DNA of 64,000 nucleotides from Acanthosepion esculentum (lineage: Eukaryota; Mollusca; Cephalopoda; Sepiida; Sepiidae). The DNA lies in assembly GCA_964036315.1 (NCBI GenBank), contig OZ038498.1, positions 10,597,468-10,661,467 of the forward strand. Reading direction: 5' to 3'. The notes below the pieces were generated by a model, which had not been told where the DNA came from, made no database searches, and worked only from the letters and a program-made list of their open reading frames with translations. Shown in pieces: positions 12,701 to 26,106 of this stretch (position 1 is its first letter; every line of letters begins with the position of its first letter). The position numbers were made by a program, and so were the translations under genes.

Positions 12701-15700
12701 AGAAAGAAAATCTTTTAAATGATGTACAGTTTATACTTTACTACTTAGCAATCAGAACACATTAAATCTTAACTTCCATTAGAAAGGAAATCTTTTAAAT
12801 GATGTACAGTTTATACTTTACTACGTAGCTATCAAAACACATTAAATTTTAACGTCCATTAGAAAGAAAATCTTTTAAATGATGTACAGTTTAGACTCTA
12901 CTGCATAGCTATGAAAAACATTAAATCTTAACTTCCATTAGAAAGAAAATCTTTTAAATGATGTACAGTTTATACTTTACTACATAGCTATCGAAAAACA
13001 TTTAATCTTAACTTCCATTAGAAAGAAAATCCTTTAAATGAAGTACAGTTTATAGTTTACTACATAACTATCAAAAAACATTAAATCTTAACTTCCATTA
13101 GAAAGAAAATCTTTTAAATGATGTACAGTTTATAGTTTACTACATAGCTATCAAAAAACATTAAATCTTAACTTCGATTAGAAAGAAAATCTTTTAAATG
13201 ATGTACAGTTTATACTTTACTACTTAGCTGTCAAAGAACATTAAATCTTAACTTCCATTAGAAAGAAAATCGTTTAAATGATTTACAGTTTATACTTTAC
13301 TACATAGCTATCAAAAAACATTAAATCTTAACTTCCTTTAGAAAGTAAATCTTTTAAATGATATACAGTTTATACTTTACTACTTAGCTATCAAAACACA
13401 TTAAATCTTAACTTCAATTAGAAAGAAAATCGTTTAAATGATGTACAGTTTATACTTTATTACTTAGCTGTCAAGAAATATTCAATCTTAACGTACGTTA
13501 GAATGAAAATCTTTTAAATGATGTACCGTTTATACTTTACTACATATCTATCAAAAAACATGAAATCTTAACTTCCATTAGAAAGAAAATCTTTCAAATG
13601 TTGTACAGTTTATTCTTTACTTCATAGCTATCAAAAAACATTACATCTTAACTTCCATTAGAAACAAAATCTTTTAAATGTTGTACAGTTTATACTCTAC
13701 TACATAGCTATGAAAAAACATTACATCTTAACTTCGATTAGAAAGAAAATGTTTTAAATGATGTACAGTTTATACTTTACTACATAGCTATCAAAACACA
13801 TTAAATCTTAACTACCATTAGAAAGAAAATCTTTTAAATGATGTACAGTTGATACTTTACTACATAACTATCAAAACACATGAAATCTTAACTTCCATTA
13901 GAAAGAATATCTTTTAAATGGTGTACAGTTTATCCTTTACTACATAGCTATCAAAAAACATTTAATCTTAACTTCCATTAGAAAGAAAATCTTTTAGATG
14001 ATGTACAGTTTATACTTTACTAAATAGCTATCAAAAAACATTTAATCTTAACTTCCATTAGAAAGAAAATCTTTTAAATTGTGTACAGTTTATACTTTAC
14101 TACATAGCTATCAAAAAACATTAAATCTTAACGTCCATTAGAAAGAAAATCTTTTAAATGATGTACATTTTATACTTTACTAGATAACTATCAAAAAACA
14201 TTAAATCTTAACTTCCATTACAAGGAAAATCATTTAAATGATGTACAGTTTTTACTTTACTATATAGCTATCAAAAAACATTGAATCTTAACTTCCATTA
14301 GAAGGAAAATCATTTAAATGATGTACAGTTTTTACTTTACTACATAGCTATCAAAACACATTAAATCTTAACTTCCATTAGAAAGAAAATCTTTTCAATG
14401 ATGTACAGTTTATACTTTCCTACTTAGCTATCAAAACACATTAAATCTTAACTTCCATTAGAAAGAAAATCTTTTAAATGATGTACAGTTTATACTTTAC
14501 TACTTAGCTATCAAAAGACATTAAATCTTAACTTCCATTAGAAAGAAAATCTTTTAAATGATGTACAGTTTATACTTTACTACATAGCTATCGGAAAACA
14601 ATAAATCTTAACTTCCATTAGAACGAAAATCCTTTAAATGATGTACAGTTTATACTTTACTACATAGCTATCAAAAAACATTAAATCTTAACTTCCATTA
14701 GAAAGAATATCTTTTAAATGGTGTACAGTTTATCCTTTACTACATAGCTATGAAAAAACATTTAATCTTAACTTCCATTAGAAAGAAAATCCTTTAGATG
14801 ATGTACAGTTTATACTTTACTAAATAGCTATCAAAAAACATTAAATCTTAACTTCTATTAGAAAGAAAATCTTTTAAATGATGTACAGTTTATACTTTAC
14901 TTCATAGCTATCAAAAGACATTAAATCTTAACTTCCGTTAGAAAGCAAATCTTTTCAAAGATGGACAGTTTATACTTTACTACTTAGCTTACAAAGCACA
15001 TTATATCTTAACTTCCATTAGAAAGAAAATCTTTTAAATGATGTACAGTTTATACTTTACTACATAGCTATCAAAAAACATTAAATCTTAACTTCCATTA
15101 GAAAGAAAATCTTTTAAAAGGTGTACAGTTTATACTTTACTACTTAGCTATCAAAAAACATTTAATCTTAACTTCCATTAGAAAGAAAAACTTTTAAATA
15201 ATGTACAGTTTATACTTTACTATATAGCTATCAAAAAACATTAAATCTTAACGTCCATTAGAAAGAAAATCTTTTAAATGATGTACAGTTTATACTTTAC
15301 TACATAGATATCAAAAAACATTAAATCTTAACTTCGATTAGAAAGAAAATCTTTTAAATGATGTACAGTTTATACTTTACTACTTAGCTGTCAAAAAACA
15401 TTAAATCTGAACTTCCATTAGAAAGAAAATCGTTTAAATGATGTACAGTTTATACTTTACTAGATAACTATCAAAACACATTAAATCTTAACTTCCATTA
15501 GAAAGAAAATCTTTTCAATGATGTACAGTTTATACTTTCCTACTTAGCTATCAAAAAACATTAAATCTTAACTTCAATTAGAAAGAAAATCTTTTAAATG
15601 ATGTACAGTTTATACTTTACTACATAACTATCAAAAAACATTAAATCTTAACGTCCATTAGAAAGAAAATCTTTTAAATGATGTACAGTTTATACTTTAC

Positions 15701-18700
15701 TTCATAGCTATCAAAAAACATTAAATCTTAACTTCCATTAGAAAGAAAATCTTTTAAATGATGTACAGTTTGTACTTTATTACTTAGCTGTCAAAAAACA
15801 TTAAATCTTAACTTCAATTAGAAGGAAAATCTTTTAAATGATGTACAGTGTATACTTTCCTACTTAGCTATCAAAACACATTAAATCTTAACTTCCATTA
15901 GAAAGAAAATCTTTTAAATGATGTACAGTTTATACCTTACTACTTAGCTATAAAAAAACATTACATCTTAACTTCCATTAGAAAGGGAATCTTTTAAATG
16001 ATGTATAGTTTATACCTTACTACTTAGCTATCAAAAAACATTAAATCTTAACTTCCATTAGAAAGAGAATCTTTTAAATGATGTACAGTTTTTACCTTAC
16101 AATTTAGCTATCAAAAAACATTACATCTTAACTTCCATTAGAAAGAAAATCTTTCAAATGTTGTACAGTTTATTCTTTACTTCATAGCTATCAAAAAACA
16201 TTAAATCTTAACTTCCATTAGAAAGAAAATCTTTTAAATGTTGTACAGTTTATACTCTACTACATAGCTATCAAAACACATGAAATCTTAACTTCCATTA
16301 GAAAGAATATCTTTTAAATGTTGTACAGTTTATACTCTACTACATAGCTATCAAAAAACATTAAATCTTAACTTCCATTAGAAAGAAAATGTTTTAAATG
16401 ATGTACAGTTTATACTTTACTACATAGTTATCAACACACATTAAATCTTAACTTCCATTAGAAAGGAAATCCTTTAAATGATGTACAGTTTATACTTTAC
16501 TACATAGCTATCAAAAAACATTAAATCTTAACTTCCATTAGAAAGAAAATCTTTTAAATGATGTACAGTTTATAGTTTACTACATAGCTATCAAAAAACA
16601 TTAAATCTTAACCTCCATTAGAAAGAAAATCTTTTAAATAATGTACAGTTTATACTCTACTACATAGCTATCAAAAACATTAAATCTTAACGTCCATTAG
16701 AAAGAAAATCTTTTAAATGATGTACAGTTTATACTTTACTAGATAACTATCAAAAAAAATTAAATCTTAACTTACATTAGAAGGAAAATCTTTTAAATGA
16801 TGTACAGTTTATACTTTACTACATAGCTATCAAAAACATTGAATCTTAACTTCCATTAGAAGGAAAATCATTTAAATGATGTACAGTTTATACTTTACTA
16901 CATAGCTATCAAAAACCATTAAATCTTAACTTCCATTAGAAAGAAAATCTTTTAAATGATGTACAGTTTATACTTTACTACTTAGCTATCAAATCACATT
17001 ATATCTTAACTACAATTAGAAAGAAAATCTTTTAAATGATTTACAGTTTATACTTTACTACATAACTATCAAAAAACATTAAATCTTAACGTCTATTAGA
17101 AAGAAAATCTTTTAAATGATGTACAGTTTATACTTTACTTCATAGCTATCAAAAAACATTAAATCTTAACTTCCATTAGAAAGAAAATCTTTTAAATGAT
17201 GTACAGTTTGTACTTTATTACTTAGCTGTCAAAAAACATTAAATCTTAACTTCCATTAGAAGGAAAATCTTTTAAATGATGTACAGTTTATACTTTCCTA
17301 CTTAGCTATCAAAACACATTAAATCTTAACTTCCATTAGAAAGAAAATCTTTTCAAAGATGTACAGTTTATACTCTACTCTTTAGCTATCAAAAACATTA
17401 CGTCTTAACTTCCATTAGAAAGAGAATCTTTTAAATGATGTACAGTTTATACCTTACTACTTAGCTATCAAAAAACATTAAATCTTAACTTCCATTAGAA
17501 AGAGAATCTTTTAAATGATGTACAGTTTATACCTTACTATTTAGCTATCAAAAAACATTACATCTTAACTTCCATTAGAAAGAAAATCTTTTAAATGATG
17601 TACAGTTCTTACTTTACTACACAGCTATCAAAACACATTAAATCTTAACTTCCATTAGAAAGAGAATCTTTTAAATTATGTACAGTTTATACTTTACTAC
17701 TTAGCTGTCAAAAAACATTAAATCTTAACTTCCATTAGAACGAAAATTGTTTAAATGATGTACAGTTTATACTTTACTACATAGCTATCAAAAAACATTA
17801 AATCTTAACTTCCTTTAGAAAGTAAATCTTTTAAATGATGTACAGTTTATACTTTACTACTTAGCTATCAAAACACATTAAATCTTAACTTCCATTAGAA
17901 AGAAAATCGTTTAAATGATGTACAGTTTATACTTTATTACTTAGCTGTCAAAAATATTCAATCTTAACGTACGTTAGAATGAAAATCTTTTAAATGATGT
18001 ACAGTTTATACTTTACTACATAGCTATCAGAAAACATGAAATCTTAACTTCCATTAGAAAGAAAATCTTTCAAATGTTGTACAGTTTATTCTTTACTTCA
18101 TAGATATCAAAAAACATTAAATCTTAACTTCCATTAGAAAGAAAATGTTTTAAATGATGTACAGTTTATACTTTACTACATAGCTATCAAAACACATTAA
18201 ATCTTAACTTCCATTAGAAAGAAAATCTTTTAAATGATGTACAGTTTATACTTTACTACTTAGCTATCAAAACACATGAAATCTTAACTTCCATTAGAAA
18301 GAATATCTTTTAAATGTTGTACAGTTTATACTCTACTACATAGCTATCAAAAAACATTAAATCTTAACTTCTATTAGAAAGAAAATCTTTTAAATGATGT
18401 ACAGTTTATACTTTACTTCATAGCTATCAAAAGACATTAAATCTTAACTTCCATTAGAAAGCAAATCTTTTCAAAGATGGACAGTTTATACTTTACTACT
18501 TAGCTATCAAAGCACATTATATCTTAACTTCCATTAGAAAGAAAATCTTTTAAATGATGTACAGTTTATACTTTACTACATAGCTATCAAAAACATTAAA
18601 TCTTAACTTCCATTAGAAAGAAAATCTTTTAAATGATGTACAGTTTATACTTTACTACTTAGCTATCAAAAAACATTTAATCTTAACTTCCATTAGAAAG

Positions 18701-20926
18701 AAAATCTTTTAAATAATGTACAGTTTATACTTTACTACATAGCTATCAAAAAACATTAAATCTTAACGTCCATTAGAAAGAAAATCTTTTAAATGATGTA
18801 CAGTTTATACTTTACTAGATAACTATCAAAAAACATTAAATCTTAACTTACATTAGAAGGAAAATCTTTTAAATGATGTACAGTTTAAACTTTACTACTT
18901 AGCTATCAAAACACATTAAATCTTAACTTACATTAGAAAAAAAATCTTTTCAATGATGTACAGTTTATACTTTCCTACTTAGCTATCAAAAAACATTAAA
19001 TCTTAACTTCCATTAGAAAGAAAATCTTTTAAATGATGTACAGTTTATACTTTACTACTTAGCTATCAAAAGACATTAAATCTTAACTTCCATTAGAAAG
19101 AAAATCTTTTAAATGATGTACAGTTTATACTTTCCTACTTAGCTATGAAAAAACATTAAATCTTAACTTCCATTAGAAAGGGAAACTTTTAAATGAAGTA
19201 CAGCTTATACTTTACTACATAGCTATCGAAAAACCTTAAATCTTAACTTCCATTAGAACGAAAATCCTTTAAATGATGTACAGTTTATACTTTACTGCAT
19301 AGCTATCAAAAAACATTAAATCTTAACTTCCATTAGAAAGAAAATCTTTTAAATAATGTACAGTTTATACTTTACTACATAGCTATCAAAAACATTAAAT
19401 CTTAACTTCCATTAGAAAGCAAATCTTTTCAAAGATGGACAGTTTATACTTTACTACTTAGCTATCAAAGCACATTATATCGTAACTTCCATTAGAAAGA
19501 AAATCTTTTAAATGATGTACAGTTTATACTTTACTACTTAGCTGTCAAAAAACATTAAATCTTAACTTCCATTAGAAAGAAAATCTTTTAAATGATGTAC
19601 AGTTTATACTTTACTACTTAGCTATCAAAACACATTAAATCTTAACTTCCATAAGAAAGAAAATCTTTTAAATGATGTACAGTTTATACCTTACTACTTA
19701 GCTATCCAAACACATTACATCTTAGCTTCCATTAGAAAGAAAATCTTTTAAATGATGTACAGTTTATACTTTACTACTTAGCTATCAAAAAACATTACAT
19801 CTTAACTTCCATTAGAAAGAAAATCTTTTAAATGATGTACAGTTTATACTTTACTACTTAGCTATCAAAAAACATTAAATCTTAACTTCCATTAGAAACA
19901 AAATCTTTTAAATAGTGTACAGTTAATACTTTACTACTTAGCTATCAAAAAACATTAAATCTTAACTTCCATTAGAAACAAAATCTTTTAAATAGTGTAC
20001 AGTTCTTACTTTACTACTTTGCTATCAAACAACATTAAATCTTAACTTCAATTAGAAAGAAAATCTTTTAAATGATGTACAGTTTATAATTTACTACTTA
20101 GCTCTCAAAAAACATTAAATCTTTACTTCCATTAGAAGGAAAATCTTTTAAATGATGTACAGTTTATACTTTACTACTTAGCTATCAAAACACATTAAAT
20201 TTTAACTTCAATTAGAAAGAAAATCTTTTAAATGATTTACAGTTTATAGTTTACTACATAGCTATCAAAAAACATTATATCTTAACTTCCATTAGAAAGA
20301 AAATCGTTTAAATAATGTACAGTTTATACTTTACTTCATAGCTATCAAAAAACATTACATCTTAACTTCCATTAGAAAGAAAATCTTTTAAATGATGTAC
20401 AGTTTATACTTTACTACTTAGCTGTCAACAAACATTAAATCTTAACTTCCATTAGAAAGTAAATCTTTTAAATGATGTAACGGTTTATACTTTACTACAT
20501 AGCTATAAAAAATCATTATATCTTTACTTCCATTAGAAAGAAAATCTTTTAAATTATGTACAGTTTATAGTTTACTATATAGCTATCAAAAAACATTAAA
20601 TCTTAACTTCCATTAGAAAGAATATCTTTTAAATAATGTACAGTTTATACTTTACTACATAGCTATCAAAAAACATTAAATCTTAACTTCCATTAGAAAG
20701 AAAATCTTTTAAATGATGTACAGTTTATACTTTACTACATAGCTATCAAAAAACATTAAATCTTAACTTCCATTAAAAAGATAATCTTTTAAATGTTGTA
20801 CAGTTTATACTTTACTACATAGCTATCAAAACCATTATATCTTAACTTCCATTAGAAAGAAAATCTTTTAAGTGATGTACAGTTTATACTTTACTCCTTA
20901 GCTATCAAATCACATCAAATCTTAAC
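9776..20926 (+). repeat. Satellite array 2, 80-bp unit
   Basis: About 139 head-to-tail copies of an exactly 80-bp AT-rich unit that includes 'cttccattagaaagaaaatc', 'gatgtacagtttatac' and 'tactacatagctatcaaaaa'. Recurrent variants include acat/actt before 'agct', aaaaaa/aacaca after 'tatc', and acttcc/acgtcc. Single-base indels are frequent, and 80 is not a multiple of three, so no frame stays open. The array is bounded by unrelated DNA on both sides, and its last unit ends within 'atcttaactcag' at 20926. Confidence 0.98.
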
Positions 20927-21689
20927 TCAGTGTCAATTATGATACGAAATGCCAGATGTTTTTCCTCGATAATTAAATAGAAGTTAACGAATCAATTTTT
21001 TCAGTCAGTCTATTTGATATTCACTCACTTGTCTTCTGGTAAAAACTAACTGAAGTCTCGCTGATTCAGCTGACTGATTACTAAACCTGCCGCTGGTAAC
21101 CACGGGACGATCCCTTCAAGTTGCAAAGTCGTCACTGTATCCGGACAATATACACGTGCCACTCCAACCGCTTTTATTTTAGCGACCAACTTACTTCCAA
21201 TCAACATCATAATTAACACCCACCGAGTAAAACATCATAAACAAAATCTCTCACCATTTTTAGGATAGGTGATGTTCTTATTTTATTTTGGGATTCCGTT
21301 ATACGCACCCACCACACCATAAAAGATAACAAATTAGATAAATAAAAAAATAAACTTCAAATAACATAAATAGCTTCTTATCTGCATTGGTATTTTTATA
21401 TCGTATCACTTCGAGACTTAAGTAGTCATAGCAATCCACAGGTTATTTTTCTTTTAGTGACTTCTTGCCAAATATCGTGATGTGCTTTCCTGTAACCTTT
21501 TTCAGTTTTAAATTCAGATACGTCCTTCTCCTAGAGTGTCTGCTATCCAAGGTTTTTGGCTGGTTATACAGTACTATTTACCCTATAGCTGGTAGAGAAG
21601 AAATGGTTTCGTGTCTTTCCCAAATGTATTTATTTGAGAGTGAATAAGGCAGACTTAGGAATTTGAAATTTGTTCGCTGATTGTCTCTT
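20927..21689. other. Unrecognised sequence between array 2 and the LINE pair
   Basis: Mixed composition, with a slightly GC-richer patch at 21080-21180. A 60-codon frame at 21465-21647 has no recognisable motif. No repeat match elsewhere in the window is visible. Confidence 0.4.
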
Positions 21690-22393
21690 TCTTTTTACTT
21701 TTTTTTAAGCATTCAACTCCAAGCAAGGCGGGAAGCCACTAGCACGCAAAGGGTTTCAGAGTAGGAGCGAGAACAAAGAGGAGTGATAGAGGAAATGATG
21801 AAGAGACGGTTAGGGTATAGATCAGGGCATCTGGAGGCGTCGATTGACGTTACATTTGAATAGTTGGAGATTATAGCTATCAGGAAAACAAGAAATGGGG
21901 AGGGACTTCCACAGGCGAGAAGTGTGAGGCATGAAGCTATTGGAGTAGAAGAGACGGCTACATTGAACAGTTTCGACAGTGAAAGGGTGACAGCGAGATG
22001 ATAGCCGAGTTGAACGCTTAGATTCATGAAGTCTGGGAACCAGCGAAAGCAGCTCACCGGAGCAGTCACCGTGAGAGTATTTGTAAGAAAGACAGAGGGA
22101 GGCAACGGCACGTCTGTGAGAGTGCGGCTGCAGACGAGATGCCAGATCAGGGCCAATTACATTGCATATCCGTCTTTGGATTTAATCAAGGACCTTGAGA
22201 CAATTAGAAGTGTCTCCAGACCATATATGGCAGCAATACTCCATGCAAGGGCGAATGGTTGATTTGTAGATTTGAAGAATCGACTCCGGTGAGAAAAGTT
22301 TCCTGGCGGGGCACAGGGATCCAACTTTCCTTGCGGTGGACGAAGCTATTGATTCAATGTATTTGTTCCATCTCAGGTCAGCGGACAATGTGA
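21690..22393 (-). pseudogene. 5'-truncated LINE, 3' end of ORF2 plus tail, minus strand
   Basis: The minus-strand translation matches the C-terminal part of the plus-strand LINE at 22790-24735: 'ADLRWNKYIESIASST', then 'ILQIYKSTIRPCMEYC' and 'HIWSG', then an arginine/histidine-rich stretch and a C-terminal 'SYNLQLFKCN'. This region lies downstream of the reverse transcriptase palm in I/Jockey/CR1-like non-LTR retrotransposons. The coding part begins at about 22393 and is split into at least two frames. The 3' tail (around 21690-21730) is 'caaggcgggaagccactagc' plus an A-rich end, as in the other copy. It carries no catalytic domain, so it is a dead insertion. Confidence 0.85.
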
Positions 22394-22789
22394 GCAATAA
22401 TCTTTACACACACCCACTTTTGTATAAATGTTTATAGGCAAGGCACGTGTTCGTCTCTTTTCTACCAGTTATTCATCAGTGTCCGATGATATTTCAGTGA
22501 AACAAGTTGATTAACTCTCTAAATGTAAGAATCTGGAAATAGAAATGCCAAGAATGACGCATTTAAATACAGAAATTATGATTATAGTTGTAGTATAACA
22601 ACATTCAAAGTTTTATTGCACTAGAATGCCTATTGATAATTTAAATTAATGAAATAATCAAGATTTAACAGTTAAAAACAACTTAGTAAAAATAAGTGCT
22701 GAGTAGAATAAGGAAATAAAGAACGGATTAAAAATAATAATTAGAAGCCATAAAATAAATTCAGATAAACTCCAGGAGACATATCTAAC
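22394..22789. other. AT-rich spacer between the two LINE copies
   Basis: Unique AT-rich sequence separates the two 5'-truncated LINE ends. I see nothing coding. Confidence 0.5.
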
Positions 22790-24735
22790 TGCAATAGAGG
22801 TCTCTTTGTCTCTGCCCGTAACGAGTATAAGCGTGTCCTCAATGAAGCAAAGTCACTATTTGCTGCTCGAATGACAGAACGTATTGCATCTCGCAAATTC
22901 GGCTCCAAGGATTATTGGCGTCTCTGCAAGTGCGTACTTAACGATAGCAAACCCTCTATACCTCCTTTGTGGAACCAGTTTGAGGTTCTGACCTCTTCTG
23001 CCGATAAGGCTGAATGCTTTGCTCGGAAATTCTCATTCAATTCAACGCTCGACTCTTCCGGTGTACCCACACTCGATTTTCCCCCTTAGAACTGAGACTC
23101 TATTGAGCGAGCTGCACATTACCCTGTCATCGGTATTGGGTATTATCTCTAATTTAGACCCCCACAAGGCTAGTGGTGGAGATGGGATACCAGCCATTGT
23201 TCTGAAGAAATGTGCTCCTGAACTGGCCCCTGCACTCTCCAAATTATATAACTACTGCCTCAATGAATCTTGTTTTCCAGACTGTTGGAAGTCCTCATAC
23301 ATTGTTCCTGTCTTTAAGAACTCTGGTGACCCTTCTAATTGCCGTCCTATCAGTCTCCTACTCCTCTTCGAAATGGTTAAGCACCTTACATTCCATGATC
23401 TGCTCTCCGACAATCAATATGGTCTATGGTTTCCGCATTGCCCGTTCTACAGCTGATGTGCTTACGGCCATCACTGAAATTGTTTACCAAGCCCTTCATA
23501 ATCACGGAGAAGCTCGTGCCGTGACTCTAGATATCTACAAAGCGTTTGATAGGGTTTGGCATGCCGGCCTTCTTCGCAAGCTTCAGGGTTATGGAATTAC
23601 AGGTCGATTGTTTGACTTAATACAATCATTCCTGTCAAACCGTGAATTGAAGATCGTTCTCAACGGATTCTGCCCCAGCTCCTATCCCACGAACGCAGGC
23701 GTCCCTCAAGGGTCCATCCTAGGCTCTACTCTGTTCCTTACCGTCATTAACGATCTTCCTGATGTCATAGGTTCCCAAGTCGGCATCCACGCGGACGACA
23801 CTACTACTTACTCCTGCCTCAAAAACAAATCTAGTGTCGTTGACAAAACTAACCTGGCCGTTCGTCTCGAAAAGGACCTCCAATCGGTTGTGAACTGGGG
23901 CAGGAATTGGCTGGTTAACTTTAACGCCTCAAAAACAAAACTGCTCTCTATTACTCACCAGAGAGAACCATCCCTACCCCCCATTAGAATGTCTGATGCT
24001 CAACTTCTCAAGATCACCTCTTTGCGACTGCTCGGTCTCACATTGACTGCTGACCTGAGATGGAACAAATACATTGAGTCAATTGCTTCGTCCACCACAA
24101 GGAAAGTTGGCTCCCTGTGCCGCGCCAGGAAAATTTTTCTCGCCGGAGTCGATCCTTCAAATCTACAAATCAACCATTCGCCCTTGCATGGAGTATTGCT
24201 GCCATATATGGTCTGGTGCCCATTCTGTTTGTCTCAAGGTTCTTGATATGATCCAGAGACGGATATGCAATGTAATTGGGCCTGATCTGGCATCTCGTCT
24301 GCCGTCGCTCTCTCACAGACGTGCCGTCACCTCTATCTGTCTTTTTTATAAATACTTTCATAGTTACTGCTCCGATGAGCTGCTTTCGCTGGTTCCCAGA
24401 CTTCATGAATGTAAGCGTTCTACTAGGCTGGCATCTCCCTTTCACTGTCGAAACTGTTAAATGTAGCCGTCTCTTCTATTCCAAAAGCTTCATGTCTCGC
24501 ACCTCTCGCCTGTTGAACTCCCTCCCCTTTTCCTGTTTCCCTGATAGCTATAATCTCCAACTATTCAAATGTAATGGCAATCGACGTCTTCAGATGCCTT
24601 GATCTATCACCTATCCTTCTCTCCATCCTTTCCTCTATCTCTCCTATTTGGTCTCACTCCAATTCTCTCTAACCCTTTGCGTGCTAGTGGCTTCCCGCCT
24701 TGCTTGGGGTGAAACGCTTAAAAAAAAAGTTCAAA
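22790..24735 (+). pseudogene. Non-LTR retrotransposon (LINE) ORF2, reverse transcriptase region, broken
   Basis: The 5' end is truncated: there is no endonuclease domain. The linker 'RKFGSKDYWRLCK' is followed by the RT fingers ('KASGGDGIPAIVLKK', 'PDCWKSSYIVPVFK', 'DPSNCRPISLL'). After a deletion and frame change near 23370-23400 come palm motif A 'VTLDIYKAFDRVWH', motif B 'AGVPQGSILGS' and the catalytic box 'HADD', which keeps both aspartates but has His in place of the usual Tyr/Phe. The thumb and C-terminal region continue in two more frames and end at 'SYNLQLFKCN', followed by an A-rich tail at about 24720. At least three or four frame changes separate the pieces, so it cannot make a working enzyme. 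The family is probably I/Jockey/CR1-like, and the exact clade is uncertain. Confidence 0.9.
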
Positions 24736-24739
24736 CTAA

Positions 24740-25110
24740 ATAAATCGCGTCCTGGGTAACTACGTCCAACAGCAAGGCCTCTGATCAGAAGGTTTTGAGG
24801 AGCGTGGAACCACCTCTTAATTGCTAGTGTTCCCAGGTCCACCCCGACCCGGAGTGGTAGCACATGTTCGGGTCCCAACTATGGGCAAATAGTTAACCCT
24901 CAGACTTGGGTTAAAACAATACGAAAGTGTAAAAATAGGTTTAATACCAGCAATAAATTTTTTAAAGGAAAAATGATTACCAGCAATACATTTTTAGGTA
25001 AAAAAAATTACCAACAATGTATTTTTGAAAAAGATATTACCAGTAATAAAAATCTTGTCGGCATTAAATAACCCATTGAGGTTGATATGCCGTAAAACAA
25101 AACAAAAACA
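24740..25110 (+). repeat. REP-B copy 1 (unclassified interspersed repeat)
   Basis: It begins with 'cgtcctgggtaactacgtcc', includes 'gcaaggcctctgatcag' and 'aaccacctcttaattgct', then a run of 'attaccagcaat'-type motifs spaced about 27-33 bp apart, and ends 'gttgatatgccgtaaaac'. The same layout recurs at 29462-29930, and tail pieces recur at 30428, 30660-31057 and 31850-32008. No protein or tRNA-like head is seen, so it is a non-coding interspersed repeat of unknown class. Confidence 0.85.
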
Positions 25111-26047
25111 AACAAAAAACTAAATAGATCAAGAAGAATTTAGTAATTAAGTAGAGTTTCCCCAACCCACCTGTCACCTCTGGAGCAATAAAGATTAGGT
25201 GTCTTCGGAAATTTCCTAAAATGCAAAGAAGAATTTACATTAAATATCCCATCTCCGAAATGCTCACTCATTCGTAAAATTCAGGCCGGAGTTACGACCT
25301 GACCGCATTCTAAAAAATAAAGGTCTTGTATTATTAAACAAAGAAAGTCTTCTGGAATATCTTGATAGATTATCGAAAACATAAAATAAATCAATGTCAA
25401 GTTGAAGCAAATTTACTTATATAAATAGAAGAGGTGTAACCGATAACGAAAAAAGTTCGTTTTCGAGTTCATAGTCCAGACCAGAAAACTGACCCTACTT
25501 CGCCACTGCCACTAACGAAAACAAAGACAATGCCTAACAAAGAAAAATACAATGCGAGAATCAAAGTGCTTTTTATCTGGACGAATTACTGCTAGGAAAA
25601 GTCGTCAAATGGAGCTGCGTCGAAAGGCGTAACAACTTCTTATTTATATTTAAATTATTCTATTTTTCATTAAACCTGTAGTTAAATATCAACAGAGTTT
25701 TTTGGTTTCATATGTGGAATTGGTTTTCAGCAAAATCAAAGAAATTACCATGGCTGGTTGAGGAATTACATCTGAACTAGAAAGACCCATGGAAATTTCA
25801 CAGTTTTTCTATTTAAAATTTCTTATGAATCTTAATTCAATTCAAATTTGAGTTGAACAAAGCCAACGTATTGACGTTGGTTGAATTATTCTATCCTCGT
25901 GATGCAAATTTATTTTTGATTTCTGTTATGTAATATATATTATATTCAACACCATCACTTGATAAGACACCAGAAGTGTTGAAAGAAAATGGCTATTTTT
26001 GTAGTGATTTTTTAACATATTTATGTTATAATTTTCGAATAAATAAT

Positions 26048-26049
<2 letters not shown>
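25111..26049. other. Unrecognised AT-rich sequence
   Basis: No recognisable gene or repeat. Short frames only. Confidence 0.4.
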
Positions 26050-26096
<47 letters not shown>

Positions 26097-26106
26097 GTAG
26101 GTAGGT
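26050..26106 (+). repeat. Compound microsatellite (AT)n(GT)n(AGGT)n
   Basis: A short AT run is followed by about 18 GT dinucleotides (26059-26094) and then three AGGT units. Confidence 0.97.

Noticed and set aside
765..20926. CRISPR-like array
   Set aside because: The repeats are contiguous units with no unique spacers, the DNA is eukaryotic, and there are no cas genes.
21713..22156. 147-codon minus frame as a separate gene
   Set aside because: It is an out-of-frame reading of the LINE C-terminal region; the family sense lies in other frames of the same strand.
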